Shown in pieces: positions 6,801 to 13,813 of a stretch of DNA of 20,087 bases. Position 1 is the first letter of the stretch. Each line of letters opens with the position of its first letter. The position numbers and the translations under genes are program-made. The notes beneath the pieces are model-generated. The model was given only the letters and a program-made list of their open reading frames with translations, was not told the origin of the DNA and did no database searches. The stretch is from an uncultured Erythrobacteraceae bacterium. Lineage in GTDB: Bacteria; Pseudomonadota; Alphaproteobacteria; Sphingomonadales; Sphingomonadaceae. Location of the stretch: positions 1 to 20,087 of the forward strand of contig CAMLQG010000065.1 in the NCBI GenBank assembly GCA_946482075.1, written 5' to 3'.

Positions 6801-7514
6801 TCAAGCTACCGCCGCAGCGCCCGGCGCCGCTTCGCCCCGCGCCCGGCCGACGGTCCAGGCCATCACCAGGCCGCCCGCGACGCAGACCACGCCCAGCGCC
6901 ACGTAATGCGCCGCGCGGAAGGGCCCGCCCCAGATGGAATAGGTGGTCGCGAACCAGGTCGCCTGCATGCCGACATAGGCGATCCAGGTGGTGAGCGATT
7001 GCCCGCGCGCGTCCCCGCGATCGAGCATCAGCTTGAGGCAGAGGAAAGGCGTGAGGAAACCGCTGGCCGCAAAGGAATAGGCGAAGATCGGATCGTCCAG
7101 CACCATCCGCAGCGAGAACCAGGCGACCAGCGCGACCACGATCGCACCGGCGAGGTAAAGACCCCAGACGCCATCGCTCGCCCCCGGCATCACTTCCTGC
7201 TTACCATAGCGGTAATATTGCAGGAGAAACACGGATTCGAGCAGAGTGGTGGCCACCAACCCGCCCCAGAACAGCTTGAGATACCAGTGGTCGTAGACGT
7301 TGAACCACAGATCGTATTCGACGAGATACGACACGTCGTGCGCGAACCAGAAAGCGGCGAGGAACAGCGGGATCGAAAAGGCCTTGTCCCGCCGCGCGGT
7401 CAGCGCCGCCCAGCCGAAGAACACGTAGTTAAATGTCAGCGTGACGGTCGACAGCGACAGGAACGCCACCACATTCGCATCGATCGCCTGCAACACCTGA
7501 TGTGGATCGTACAT
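6801..7514 (-). CDS. Unknown integral membrane protein with about seven transmembrane helices
   Basis: I do not recognise this 237-residue protein. Hydrophobic stretches near residues 14-38, 46-64, 79-100, 117-137, 142-163, 174-195 and 203-221 predict about seven transmembrane helices. Aromatic and charged residues such as HDVSYLVEYDLWFNVYDHWYLK (about 59-80) sit between helices 2 and 3. It has no signal peptide or known catalytic motif, and no lysine in helix 7 that would suggest a retinal protein. The ATG at 7514 (MYDPHQVLQAID) follows GAGGGG, so the longer in-frame reading from 7571 is rejected. A 14-bp perfect palindrome lies 68 bases upstream. The short alanine/glycine-rich tail is probably cytoplasmic. 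Membrane location is well supported, but function is open. Confidence 0.8.
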   Translation of the reverse strand: MYDPHQVLQAIDANVVAFLSLSTVTLTFNYVFFGWAALTARRDKAFSIPLFLAAFWFAHDVSYLVEYDLWFNVYDHWYLKLFWGGLVATTLLESVFLLQYYRYGKQEVMPGASDGVWGLYLAGAIVVALVAWFSLRMVLDDPIFAYSFAASGFLTPFLCLKLMLDRGDARGQSLTTWIAYVGMQATWFATTYSIWGGPFRAAHYVALGVVCVAGGLVMAWTVGRARGEAAPGAAAVA

Positions 7515-7581
7515 TGTCCGTCCCCTCTCCTGTGCGCGGGCGATCGCCAGCTCTGCGGCCACCCCGAGCACCCGGCGCAGT

Positions 7582-7595
7582 GATTGTTAACAATC
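7582..7595. promoter_or_regulatory. Perfect 14-bp palindrome, candidate operator
   Basis: GATTGTTAACAATC is a perfect, AT-rich palindrome in GC-rich surroundings. It lies 68 bases upstream of the seven-helix protein start and downstream of the cupin gene on the same strand. Its symmetry and position suggest a binding site for a dimeric repressor such as a TetR-type protein. No regulator gene is adjacent. Confidence 0.4.
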
Positions 7596-7699
7596 GGCGC
7601 TGGGATGGGAAGGATTTACGATGGACGCGAGAGGCCGGCGCTTCAACCTTTCCCCTGCCATCCGCACTTGCGCGGGAGAGTCTTGCCGGCTTTGTCCGA

Positions 7700-8182
7700 T
7701 CAGGCCACGGACGTGATCACGTCCGGTTCGGGAAAGCCCATTTCCCGGCAGGCGGAGAGGTAGAAATCCAGCACGAAGCCCGCATCCAGCACGGCTTCGA
7801 CATTGCCGTTCGCGTCGAGATTGAGATTGGCCCCGCGGATCGCGAACCAGACATCGGTGATTTCCGCGTTGCTTTCCAGGATGTGCAGCGTGTGCACCGA
7901 TCCGGCCGGCTCGTAGAGATAGGAACCGGCGATGTTGATCTCGGGATATTCGAGATATTTCCACGACCCGCTGCGCGTGAAGGCGAAGACGTCGCCGGTA
8001 TGCTTGTGCCGCGCGATCGTCGCGCCCGGTTCCCCGCGCAGCCGCGTGACCCAGATGCCGGCGCGGATATCGGCCTGGAGCAGCTGGAATTCGACGCCCG
8101 CCATATAAGGCACGAAAGGCAGGTCGCGTTCCGCCCGATGCAGGGCGGCAGGAGGTGCCATGGGAGCCAGCAGGGTTGCCAT
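7700..8182 (-). CDS. Cupin, 2,4'-dihydroxyacetophenone dioxygenase-like family
   Basis: A 160-residue single-domain cupin. The first cupin motif is GATIARHKHTGDVFAFTRSG with His59 and His61. The second, YEPAGSVHTLHI, supplies His97. These three histidines would bind a metal, probably Fe(II). The usual motif-1 glutamate is not in place, and Glu78 is a possible substitute. The blocks FVPYMAGVEFQLLQADIRAG and SWKYLEYPEINIAGSYLYEP resemble proteins annotated as the 2,4'-dihydroxyacetophenone dioxygenase family, which cleave a C-C bond in aromatic ketones. Real substrates of most members are unknown. The ATG at 8182 follows GGAGAG at a good distance. It is followed after 185 bases by the membrane-protein gene and preceded by the secreted SnoaL-like gene, all on one strand. 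Confidence 0.8.
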   Translation of the reverse strand: MATLLAPMAPPAALHRAERDLPFVPYMAGVEFQLLQADIRAGIWVTRLRGEPGATIARHKHTGDVFAFTRSGSWKYLEYPEINIAGSYLYEPAGSVHTLHILESNAEITDVWFAIRGANLNLDANGNVEAVLDAGFVLDFYLSACREMGFPEPDVITSVA

Positions 8183-8262
8183 CGTCTCTCTCCGTTTTGC
8201 GGCAATCTACGCCTCTCGCGGGCAGGATCAATGACGCGGCGATCGCAATTCTCCGCTGGTCC

Positions 8263-8802
8263 TTACTTCGCGTCCAGCACCGGCTTCAGCGTTGCGAGAT
8301 CCACCGGGACGGAGCCGTGTTCCTGCACGATGCGCCAACGCCCGTCGATCTTGCGATAGACATCGGTCAGCCGCGTGGTGAAGGCGAAGACGGTACCGTC
8401 GGGCCGGGTGAACTTCCAGTCCTGGATATTGGAGCCATAGGCGACATCGCCGACGACGGTCACTTCGAGATCGCGATAGCTGCCTTCGATCGAGCCGGTG
8501 AAGCTGTCCATCCAATGCTGGTTCAGATCGCGCAGCGTCTTGGCGCCGACATATTTGAGCGGCGGAGAGATATCGAACACCAGCACATCATCGCGCGGGG
8601 AATAGGAGGACATGATCATCTCCATGTTCCGCGTCGAAAAGCCGGTGACGATCGACTGGGTGACGGCGGCGATCTCCGCCTTGTCCTTGTCCGAAGCATC
8701 GCCCCTGACCGCCTGCGCGGGAGCGATGGGCTGGGGTTCGGCCGCCGGCGCAGGCGCCGCTGCCAGCAGCAGGCCCGCTGCAAGGGCGTGAAGTGCTTTC
8801 AT
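8263..8802 (-). CDS. Secreted SnoaL-like/NTF2-fold protein
   Basis: A 179-residue protein with a clear signal peptide: MKALHALAAGLLLAAAPAPA has a short basic start, a hydrophobic core and an A-x-A site near residues 18-20. The mature part from about residue 40 has the NTF2/SnoaL pattern. An opening helix (AEIAAVTQSIVTGFSTRNMEMI) leads to SYSPRDDVLVFDI, and the strand pattern ends in VYRKIDGRWRIVQEHGSVPVD. Such proteins are found as ketosteroid-isomerase-like hydrolases or as ligand-binding domains, and here nothing fixes the substrate. The frame is open upstream to 9585 only as a shadow of phaZ. The ATG at 8802 is chosen because AGGAGAG lies seven bases before it and the signal peptide begins there. 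Periplasmic location is likely. Confidence 0.85.
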   Translation of the reverse strand: MKALHALAAGLLLAAAPAPAAEPQPIAPAQAVRGDASDKDKAEIAAVTQSIVTGFSTRNMEMIMSSYSPRDDVLVFDISPPLKYVGAKTLRDLNQHWMDSFTGSIEGSYRDLEVTVVGDVAYGSNIQDWKFTRPDGTVFAFTTRLTDVYRKIDGRWRIVQEHGSVPVDLATLKPVLDAK

Positions 8803-8945
8803 CGATGCTCTCCTGCGGCGGTGCGTTCGATCGCACCTTGCCGCAGGATGCTGACGAAGCAGTGCGCAGGCCACAAGCGCGATGGCGCTGCGCGCGCCGC
8901 CACCACAGCCGCGATGCGCTCTGAACGAAGCGCCGGGACGCTGCC

Positions 8946-10175
8946 TCAGCTCATCGCGAGGACGAGATTCCTGACCTGCGGATAGATTTCGCGCTCCCAT
9001 TTGGAGCCGGAGAAGACGCCGTAATGGCCGACGCCGGGCTGCAGATGATGACGCTTCATATGCGGGCGCAGGCCGGAACACAGCGCGTGCGCGGCCGCCG
9101 TCTGGCCCACCGCGCAGATATCGTCGCGCTCGCCTTCCACGGTCAGCAGCGCCGTGCGGTAGATTGCGCCGGGGTTCACGCGGCGGCCACGATGCGTCAT
9201 CTCGCCCTTGGCCAGCAGCGCCTGCTGGAACACCTTGTCGATCGTCTCGAGATAGAACTCGGCGGTGAGATCCAGCACCGCGAAATATTCCTCGTAGAAA
9301 TCCTTGATCTTCTGCGCGTCCACTTCCTGGCCGTTCGCCAGGAGCTGGTAGAGCTTGCGGTGCTGGTCGCCATGCCGTTCGAGATTCATAGACATGAAGG
9401 CGGTCAGCTGCATGAAGCCGGGATAGACACGGCGCCCGCGCCCGGAATAGCGCAGCGGCACGCGGGTGATGAGATTGCTTTCGAACCAGCTCAACGGATG
9501 GGACTGCGCCAGTTCGTTGACCACCGTGGGCGACGCGTTGACATCCACCGGACCGCCGAGCAGCGACATTGAGCGCGGCTGGCACGGGTCCTTGTCCTCC
9601 GCCATCAGCGCCACCGCCATCAGCGTCGGCACGCAGGGCTGACAGACGGCCAGCACATGCGAGCGCGGGCCCAGTTCCCGCAGGCAGCGGATCACGTAGT
9701 CGGTGTAATCCTCCAACCCGAACGGCCCGGCGCTGACCGGCACGTCGCGCGCATTCTTCCAGTCGGTGATGTAGACGTCGTGATCCTGCAGCAGCGTCTG
9801 CACCGTATTGCGCAACAGCGTGGCGAAATGGCCGGACATCGGCGCCACCACCAGCATCCTGGGCTGCGGCGTGGCGATATCGGGCTTCGCGAAATGCAGG
9901 AGATTGCCGAACGGCATGTCCAGCACCACTTCCTCCGCCACCGGCACCACGGCATTGCCGCTGAGCACTTCGGTGATGCCATAGGACGGTCTGTCATGCG
10001 TGATGCGCGCATGGCCGAACACATCCCACATGGCGAAGATCCGGCGCGGCATGTCGTATTCGGCGAAATCGGCGAAGGGCTCGGGCAGATTGTCGCGCAG
10101 CTTCAAGGCCGCGCGCGCTGCCAGCCGGGGCAGCGCCAACATGTCGGTGAAGGCCTGGTAGCCACTGTAGAGCAT
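8946..10175 (-). CDS. phaZ: Intracellular polyhydroxybutyrate depolymerase
   Basis: A 409-residue intracellular PHB depolymerase that cleaves polymer in cytoplasmic PHB granules to release 3-hydroxybutyrate units. The nucleophile is Cys178 in VLAVCQPCVP, matching the cysteine of the Ralstonia PhaZ1 type. The acid is in VEGERDDI (Asp351 or 352) and the base is His384 in GVGHYGVFSG. The frame is open to 10334 and has an ATG at 10184. MLYSGYQAF from the ATG at 10175 fits the family N-terminus and has GGGGGA nine bases upstream, whereas that purine run abuts the 10184 ATG. It is divergent from the GST gene. A -10-like/TGC-N3-GCA element lies at 10250-10263. Together with the CoA-transferase genes it would feed PHB carbon back to acetyl-CoA. 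Confidence 0.92.
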   Translation of the reverse strand: MLYSGYQAFTDMLALPRLAARAALKLRDNLPEPFADFAEYDMPRRIFAMWDVFGHARITHDRPSYGITEVLSGNAVVPVAEEVVLDMPFGNLLHFAKPDIATPQPRMLVVAPMSGHFATLLRNTVQTLLQDHDVYITDWKNARDVPVSAGPFGLEDYTDYVIRCLRELGPRSHVLAVCQPCVPTLMAVALMAEDKDPCQPRSMSLLGGPVDVNASPTVVNELAQSHPLSWFESNLITRVPLRYSGRGRRVYPGFMQLTAFMSMNLERHGDQHRKLYQLLANGQEVDAQKIKDFYEEYFAVLDLTAEFYLETIDKVFQQALLAKGEMTHRGRRVNPGAIYRTALLTVEGERDDICAVGQTAAAHALCSGLRPHMKRHHLQPGVGHYGVFSGSKWEREIYPQVRNLVLAMS

Positions 10176-10249
10176 GCGTCTCATTCCCCCGGCGGGACAT
10201 GAAGAGTCCATATTAGACTTTTCATCGCCATCGTCCTGTGCATTCATGC

Positions 10250-10263
10250 TGCGCTGCATCATA
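10250..10263 (-). promoter_or_regulatory. -10-like hexamer fused to a TGC-N3-GCA palindrome, upstream of phaZ
   Basis: On the reverse strand TATGATGCAGCGCA joins a -10-like TATGAT (5 of 6) to TGCAGCGCA beginning on its last base. Transcription would start near 10250, about 75 bases before the phaZ ATG. The register is the same as upstream of scoA (3274-3287), with 11 of 14 bases shared. The -35 region is not recognisable. Confidence 0.4.
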
Positions 10264-10302
10264 GATGATTTCAAGTCCCCCAATCGCGAATGCGAGGAAT
10301 GT

Positions 10303-10956
10303 ATGGCCAAGGCGCAACTCACCATATCGAGCAAGACCTATTCGGCGTGGTCGTTGCGCGGCTGGCTCATGTGCCGGCTCGCCGGGCTCGAAGTCGAGGA
10401 AAGCCCGGTTCCCAACGATGCCAACAACCGTGCCGAACTGCTGCTGCTGTCCCCCTCCGTGCTGGTTCCGCGGCTGACGCATGAAGGCGCGAGCGTGTGG
10501 GATACGCTGGCGATCGCGGAATATCTGAACGAGCTCTACCCCGAGGCGAACATGCTGCCGACGGACCGAATCGCCCGCGCGCATTGCCGCTCGGTCTCCG
10601 GCGAGATCCATTCGGGCTTCACCAATCTGCGCTCTGCCCTGCCGATGAACCTCAAGATGGCGCATGAGAAGTTTCCGATCTTCTCCGGCGCGAAGCCCGA
10701 TATCGAACGGATCGAAACGATCTGGCAGGAATGTCTCACCCGTTATGGCGGACCATTCCTGTTCGGCAGGAAGCCGACCATCGCGGATGCGATGTTCGCG
10801 CCGGTGACCACGCGCTTCATCACCTATGCCGTGCCCTTATCTCCGGAAAGCGCCGCCTATTGCGCCACGATGGCCCAGTGGGCCCCGATGATGGAATGGA
10901 CCCAGGCCGCGCAGGAAGAACCCGAGCAGATGGAGGAACTCGACGTCGAGTTCTGA
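10303..10956 (+). CDS. Glutathione S-transferase family protein
   Basis: A 217-residue cytosolic glutathione S-transferase. The N-terminal thioredoxin-fold domain starts AQLTISSKTYSAWSLRGWLM, where Ser14 or Ser16 would activate glutathione. SVLVPRLTHEGASVWDTLAIAEYL holds the cis-proline (VPRL) and the glutathione-carboxylate-binding segment (normally ES, here VWDTLAI). The C-terminal helical domain includes GPFLFGRKPTIADAMFAPVTTR, the conserved N-capping/hydrophobic-staple region. The ATG at 10303 (MAKAQLTISS) follows GAGGA. The frame is open back to 10174, but those codons cross the phaZ promoter region and lack family similarity. It may act in detoxification or as a glutathione-dependent step in aromatic catabolism, and the substrate is unknown. 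It converges with the operon at 11005-12382. Confidence 0.92.
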   Translation: MAKAQLTISSKTYSAWSLRGWLMCRLAGLEVEESPVPNDANNRAELLLLSPSVLVPRLTHEGASVWDTLAIAEYLNELYPEANMLPTDRIARAHCRSVSGEIHSGFTNLRSALPMNLKMAHEKFPIFSGAKPDIERIETIWQECLTRYGGPFLFGRKPTIADAMFAPVTTRFITYAVPLSPESAAYCATMAQWAPMMEWTQAAQEEPEQMEELDVEF

Positions 10957-11004
10957 GATCGGCTGATCAGGTCGGGAGCTTAGAACGGGGCTATATTGAT
11001 TATG

Positions 11005-11559
11005 TCATGGCTTCGGCGGAAACGCCCGCCCTACGGGCTCGGGTTCCAGCCGCAGCGCCTTCACCATCATCGAGCCGCCGGTATAGGTGCCCACCAGCAT
11101 GATCAGCTCGATCATCGCCTCGTCGGAATAATGCGCCTTCAATTCCGCCCACAGCGCATCGTCGATATCGTAACTGGCCAGCAGCGCATCGCACAGGCGG
11201 ATCAGCAGTGCTTCGCTCTCGCTCCAGCACACGTCCGACGCGTCGCCATGGACGAAGGAGGCGATCTGCTCCTCGGTGAAGCCCAATCGTTCGGCGAAGA
11301 CGCCGATATGGACGCCCCATTCGTACTCCGCCCCGCAGCGCGCCGTCACCCGGTCGACAAGGATCTCGCGTTCGCGCGGCGTGATATGGCCTTTGCCGAA
11401 CATCGCCTTGCCCACCATCTTGGCGAACAGCCGCGGATCGCGCGCGAGCGTGGTGAAGATCGCAAAGGGCGCCATGCCTTCCGGCACGATCTTGTCGAGC
11501 TGCTGCTGAACGGAAGGTTCGAAAGGCGGGGCAGCGGGCGCGATGCGCGGCGGCATCAT
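11005..11559 (-). CDS. Carboxymuconolactone decarboxylase/AhpD-like family protein
   Basis: A 184-residue all-helical protein of the CMD/AhpD fold. The signature stretch ITPREREILVDRVTARCGAEYEWGVHI (about 59-85) has Cys75 and His84 around EYEWGVH. This is the usual arrangement in CMD-like proteins lacking the AhpD CxxC, so peroxidase-type redox activity is unlikely. Family roles range from gamma-carboxymuconolactone decarboxylation in protocatechuate breakdown to uncharacterised catabolic functions, and the substrate here is unknown. Its ATGATG start overlaps the stop of the NIPSNAP-like gene (ATGA), so it is translationally coupled as the last gene of a three-gene operon. The overlap fixes the start at 11559, with 11556 as alternative. 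The longer frame to 11772 is a shadow. Confidence 0.88.
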   Translation of the reverse strand: MMPPRIAPAAPPFEPSVQQQLDKIVPEGMAPFAIFTTLARDPRLFAKMVGKAMFGKGHITPREREILVDRVTARCGAEYEWGVHIGVFAERLGFTEEQIASFVHGDASDVCWSESEALLIRLCDALLASYDIDDALWAELKAHYSDEAMIELIMLVGTYTGGSMMVKALRLEPEPVGRAFPPKP

Positions 11560-11873
11560 CCGTCCACCGCGAGATAGTCGACATTCTCGACGAAGTTGAC
11601 CGTCTCCGACTGCAGGCATTCGGCCAGCCCTGCGACGATATGATCGATGTCCGGCTGGGCGAAGCAATAATCGAGCCCTGTCTGGTAGTGGTTGAAGTCC
11701 TCCAGCTCCCACACATGGATGAAAGTATGGAACCGGCCGGTACGCTGCTGGAACGAGCCGAGCAGCTTCCATCCGGCCTCCGTCTGGATGACCTGAATGC
11801 GCTTCATGAGGGTGAGAAACTGCTGCCGCCGCGCGGCGACCACTTCCAGCGTGGTGTGGATGTTGATCGCCAT
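11556..11873 (-). CDS. NIPSNAP-like small protein (dimeric alpha-beta barrel)
   Basis: A 105-residue protein starting MAINIHTTLEVVAARRQQFL. The pattern of a beta strand, a long helix, then GWKLLGSFQQRTGRFHTFIHVWELEDFNHYQTGL is that of NIPSNAP-like proteins with a ferredoxin-like dimeric alpha-beta barrel fold. Members often sit in catabolic operons, and biochemical roles are mostly unknown. The start at 11873 is fixed by a one-base overlap with the stop of the SnoaL-like gene (TGATG). Its own stop overlaps the next start by four bases. The frame continues open to 11981 only within the upstream gene. Family assignment is by pattern and is moderately sure. The gene itself is well supported by the overlaps on both sides. 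Confidence 0.75.
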   Translation of the reverse strand: MAINIHTTLEVVAARRQQFLTLMKRIQVIQTEAGWKLLGSFQQRTGRFHTFIHVWELEDFNHYQTGLDYCFAQPDIDHIVAGLAECLQSETVNFVENVDYLAVDG

Positions 11874-12382
11874 CAGCGCTTCACCCCCAGATCGGGATCG
11901 ACGATCAGCTCCACCTCGCGGCTGCCGCGCTTTTCGATATGTTCGTAGATCCGCACATAGCCGCTGCTCTTGATGCGCCATTGGCCGTCCAGCTTGCGGT
12001 ACTCGTCATAATAATGGCCCGCGCCCTGGAGCATTTCGCCGCCTTCCAGCGGGAAGGCCACGATGGTGGGCAGGGGATCGATGAAATGGCAGATGTCTTC
12101 CACCCGCCAGATCGCCGTGGCGCTGTCGGGGCCGGTCAGCTCGATCTCGGGATGGACGGCGATATGGCTGGTGACGAAGCCCGGCGTCAGCAGGCCGGTA
12201 TAGAAGCCCAGAATGTCGGCGATGCCGGAAAAGGTGTAGGTCCCGTTGCCGAACCAGACATTGGCGTCCGGGCAGAAGACCTGGCGGATCAGGTGGAAAT
12301 CATGCGTGTCGATCGCCCGCATGTATCGGTATTTCAGGCGGCGGATCTTCTCATATTCCACCAGCTCGCGCAGCTCGTCCAT
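11873..12382 (-). CDS. SnoaL-like/NTF2-fold protein, first gene of a three-gene operon
   Basis: A 169-residue cytoplasmic protein of the NTF2/SnoaL superfamily. It opens with the typical helix EYEKIRRLKYRYMRAIDTHDFHLIRQVFCPDANVWFG, in which RYMRAIDTHD and the aspartate after FCP are characteristic of dehydratase or isomerase-like members. GAGHYYDEYRKLDGQWRIKSSGYVRIYEHI is the closing strand pair. Family members isomerise, cyclise or dehydrate terpenoid, polyketide and steroid substrates. Which applies here cannot be read. The ATG at 12382 follows GAGGAG at six bases. It is the promoter-proximal gene of a coupled operon with the NIPSNAP-like and CMD-like genes. The 146-base gap upstream, to metK, should hold the promoter, but I could not pick one with confidence. 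Confidence 0.85.
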   Translation of the reverse strand: MDELRELVEYEKIRRLKYRYMRAIDTHDFHLIRQVFCPDANVWFGNGTYTFSGIADILGFYTGLLTPGFVTSHIAVHPEIELTGPDSATAIWRVEDICHFIDPLPTIVAFPLEGGEMLQGAGHYYDEYRKLDGQWRIKSSGYVRIYEHIEKRGSREVELIVDPDLGVKR

Positions 12383-12528
12383 CGTCGGCTCCTCAAGCCC
12401 CTGCCGGTCTGAAGCGGAGCGGGCAGGCAGAGCTTTTCATAGAGCCTTGCCGGGCGCAACGTATAAGGCAGCGGGGTGAAGGCGGGCCGATCCCGGCGCT
12501 TCACCTGCGATCAAGCCGGGCCGCGCCG

Positions 12529-13746
12529 TCAGGCGGCGACCGCCGCTTTCAGCGCATCGATCAGGTCGGTCCGTTCCCAGGGGAAGAGATCGCCTTCCGC
12601 CTTGCGGCCGAAATGGCCGTAGGCCGCCGTACGGCGATAGATCGGCTTGTTGAGGCCGAGATGCTCGCGGATGCCGCGCGGGGTCAGCCCGCCGATCCTC
12701 TCGCCCGCGACGGCCGAGATCGCCGCTTCGAGCGCATCGTCGGCCACCGTGCCGGTGCCGTGCGTATCGACATAGAGCGACAGCGGTTCCGACACGCCGA
12801 TCGCATAGGCGATCTGGATCGTGCAGCGCCGCGCCAGGCCGGCAGCGACGACGTTCTTGGCGAGGTAGCGGGTGACATAGGCGCCCGAGCGATCGACCTT
12901 GGTCGGATCCTTGCCCGAAAACGCGCCGCCGCCATGCGGGGCCGCGCCGCCATAGGTGTCGACGATGATCTTGCGGCCGGTCAGGCCCGCATCGCCGTCC
13001 GGCCCGCCGATCTCGAAGCTGCCGGTCGGGTTGATATGATAGACCGTCTCCTCGGAGAGAAGCCCGGCGGGCAGGACATCGGCCACGACCTGCTTCACAT
13101 AGGCCTTGAGCTCGGCTTCCTTCTCGCCCTCGTGATAGCCGGGCTTGTGCTGGGTGGAGACGACGATCGCGGTGGCTGCCACCGGCAGGCCGTTCTCGAA
13201 GCGCAGCGTGACCTGGCTCTTGGCATCCGGCTCCAGGAACGGCGCGGCCCTGGAATGGCGGTCCGCCGCCATGCGAGCGAGGATCTTGTGGCTGTAGTCG
13301 AGCGTCGCCGGCATCAGGTCGGGCGTCTCGTCGCAGGCGAAGCCGAACATGATGCCCTGGTCACCCGCACCTTCATCCTTGTTGCCGCTGGCATCCACCC
13401 CCTGGGCGATATGCGCGGACTGGCCGTGGAGATGGTTCGCGAATTCCAGCGTGTCCCAGTGGAACCCGTCCTGCTCGTAGCCGATCTCCCTGACCACGCC
13501 GCGCACGGTCTTCTCGATCTCGTCGAGCGCGCCGGGCGCCCAGGAACCGTTCTCATACACGCCCTTGCAGCGGATCTCGCCGGCGAGGACGACACGCTGC
13601 GTCGTGGTCAGCGTCTCGCAGGCGACGCGCGCCTCGGGATCCTTGGACAGGAACAGATCGACCACGGCGTCGGAAATCTGGTCCGAAACCTTGTCGGGAT
13701 GGCCTTCGGAAACGCTTTCGGACGTGAACAGAAAATTGGCGCGCAT
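12529..13746 (-). CDS. metK: S-adenosylmethionine synthetase
   Basis: The 405-residue MetK makes S-adenosylmethionine from methionine and ATP in the cytoplasm as a tetramer. All signatures are present: [19 protein letters not shown] with His16 and Asp18, the GAGDQG hexapeptide (126-131) and the phosphate-binding GGGAFSGKD (272-280). The ATG at 13746 ([11 protein letters not shown]) matches the family start. GGGAGG lies twelve bases upstream, slightly far, but no closer in-frame start exists. lnt ends 67 bases upstream on the same strand, and the two may be co-transcribed. The short leader contains a direct repeat of GCCAATCACT spaced 16 bases. I found no fold I could recognise as a SAM riboswitch. 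Confidence 0.97.
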   Translation of the reverse strand: MRANFLFTSESVSEGHPDKVSDQISDAVVDLFLSKDPEARVACETLTTTQRVVLAGEIRCKGVYENGSWAPGALDEIEKTVRGVVREIGYEQDGFHWDTLEFANHLHGQSAHIAQGVDASGNKDEGAGDQGIMFGFACDETPDLMPATLDYSHKILARMAADRHSRAAPFLEPDAKSQVTLRFENGLPVAATAIVVSTQHKPGYHEGEKEAELKAYVKQVVADVLPAGLLSEETVYHINPTGSFEIGGPDGDAGLTGRKIIVDTYGGAAPHGGGAFSGKDPTKVDRSGAYVTRYLAKNVVAAGLARRCTIQIAYAIGVSEPLSLYVDTHGTGTVADDALEAAISAVAGERIGGLTPRGIREHLGLNKPIYRRTAAYGHFGRKAEGDLFPWERTDLIDALKAAVAA

Positions 13747-13770
13747 GGGTGCGGCACACCTCCCAGATAA

Positions 13771-13796
13771 AGTGATTGGCCGGCAGAGTGATTGGC
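13771..13796 (-). repeat. Short direct repeat in the metK leader
   Basis: AGTGATTGGC on the plus strand (GCCAATCACT in the metK direction) occurs at 13771-13780 and 13787-13796, a 16-base period, in the 67-base lnt-metK gap about 25 bases before the metK start. The copies are exact over 10 bases. This could be a regulator half-site pair or chance. Confidence 0.4.
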
Positions 13797-13813
13797 TTTC
13801 GTCGTGCCGGGGT

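Noticed and set aside
6801..8802. Seven-helix protein, cupin and SnoaL-like genes as one new operon
   Set aside because: Gaps of 185 and 80 bases, a separate operator-like palindrome, and individual Shine-Dalgarno sites do not show a single unit.
8803..9585. Upstream extension of the secreted SnoaL-like frame into the phaZ region
   Set aside because: It is out of frame with phaZ, and the ATG at 8802 with its Shine-Dalgarno and signal peptide marks the true start.
10174..10302. 43-residue N-terminal extension of the glutathione S-transferase
   Set aside because: The family N-terminus begins at MAKAQLTISS, and the extension overlaps the phaZ start and promoter.
12613..13770. Plus-strand 385-codon frame opposite metK
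   Set aside because: Shadow of metK with no family features. The similar long plus frames opposite lnt (14336-15424), DUF4167 (15162-16499) and prfA (17293-18453) were rejected for the same reason.
13747..13813. SAM riboswitch ahead of metK
   Set aside because: Considered because of the gene, but the 67-base gap shows neither the SAM/SAH pseudoknot pattern nor other SAM-class cores that I can recognise.
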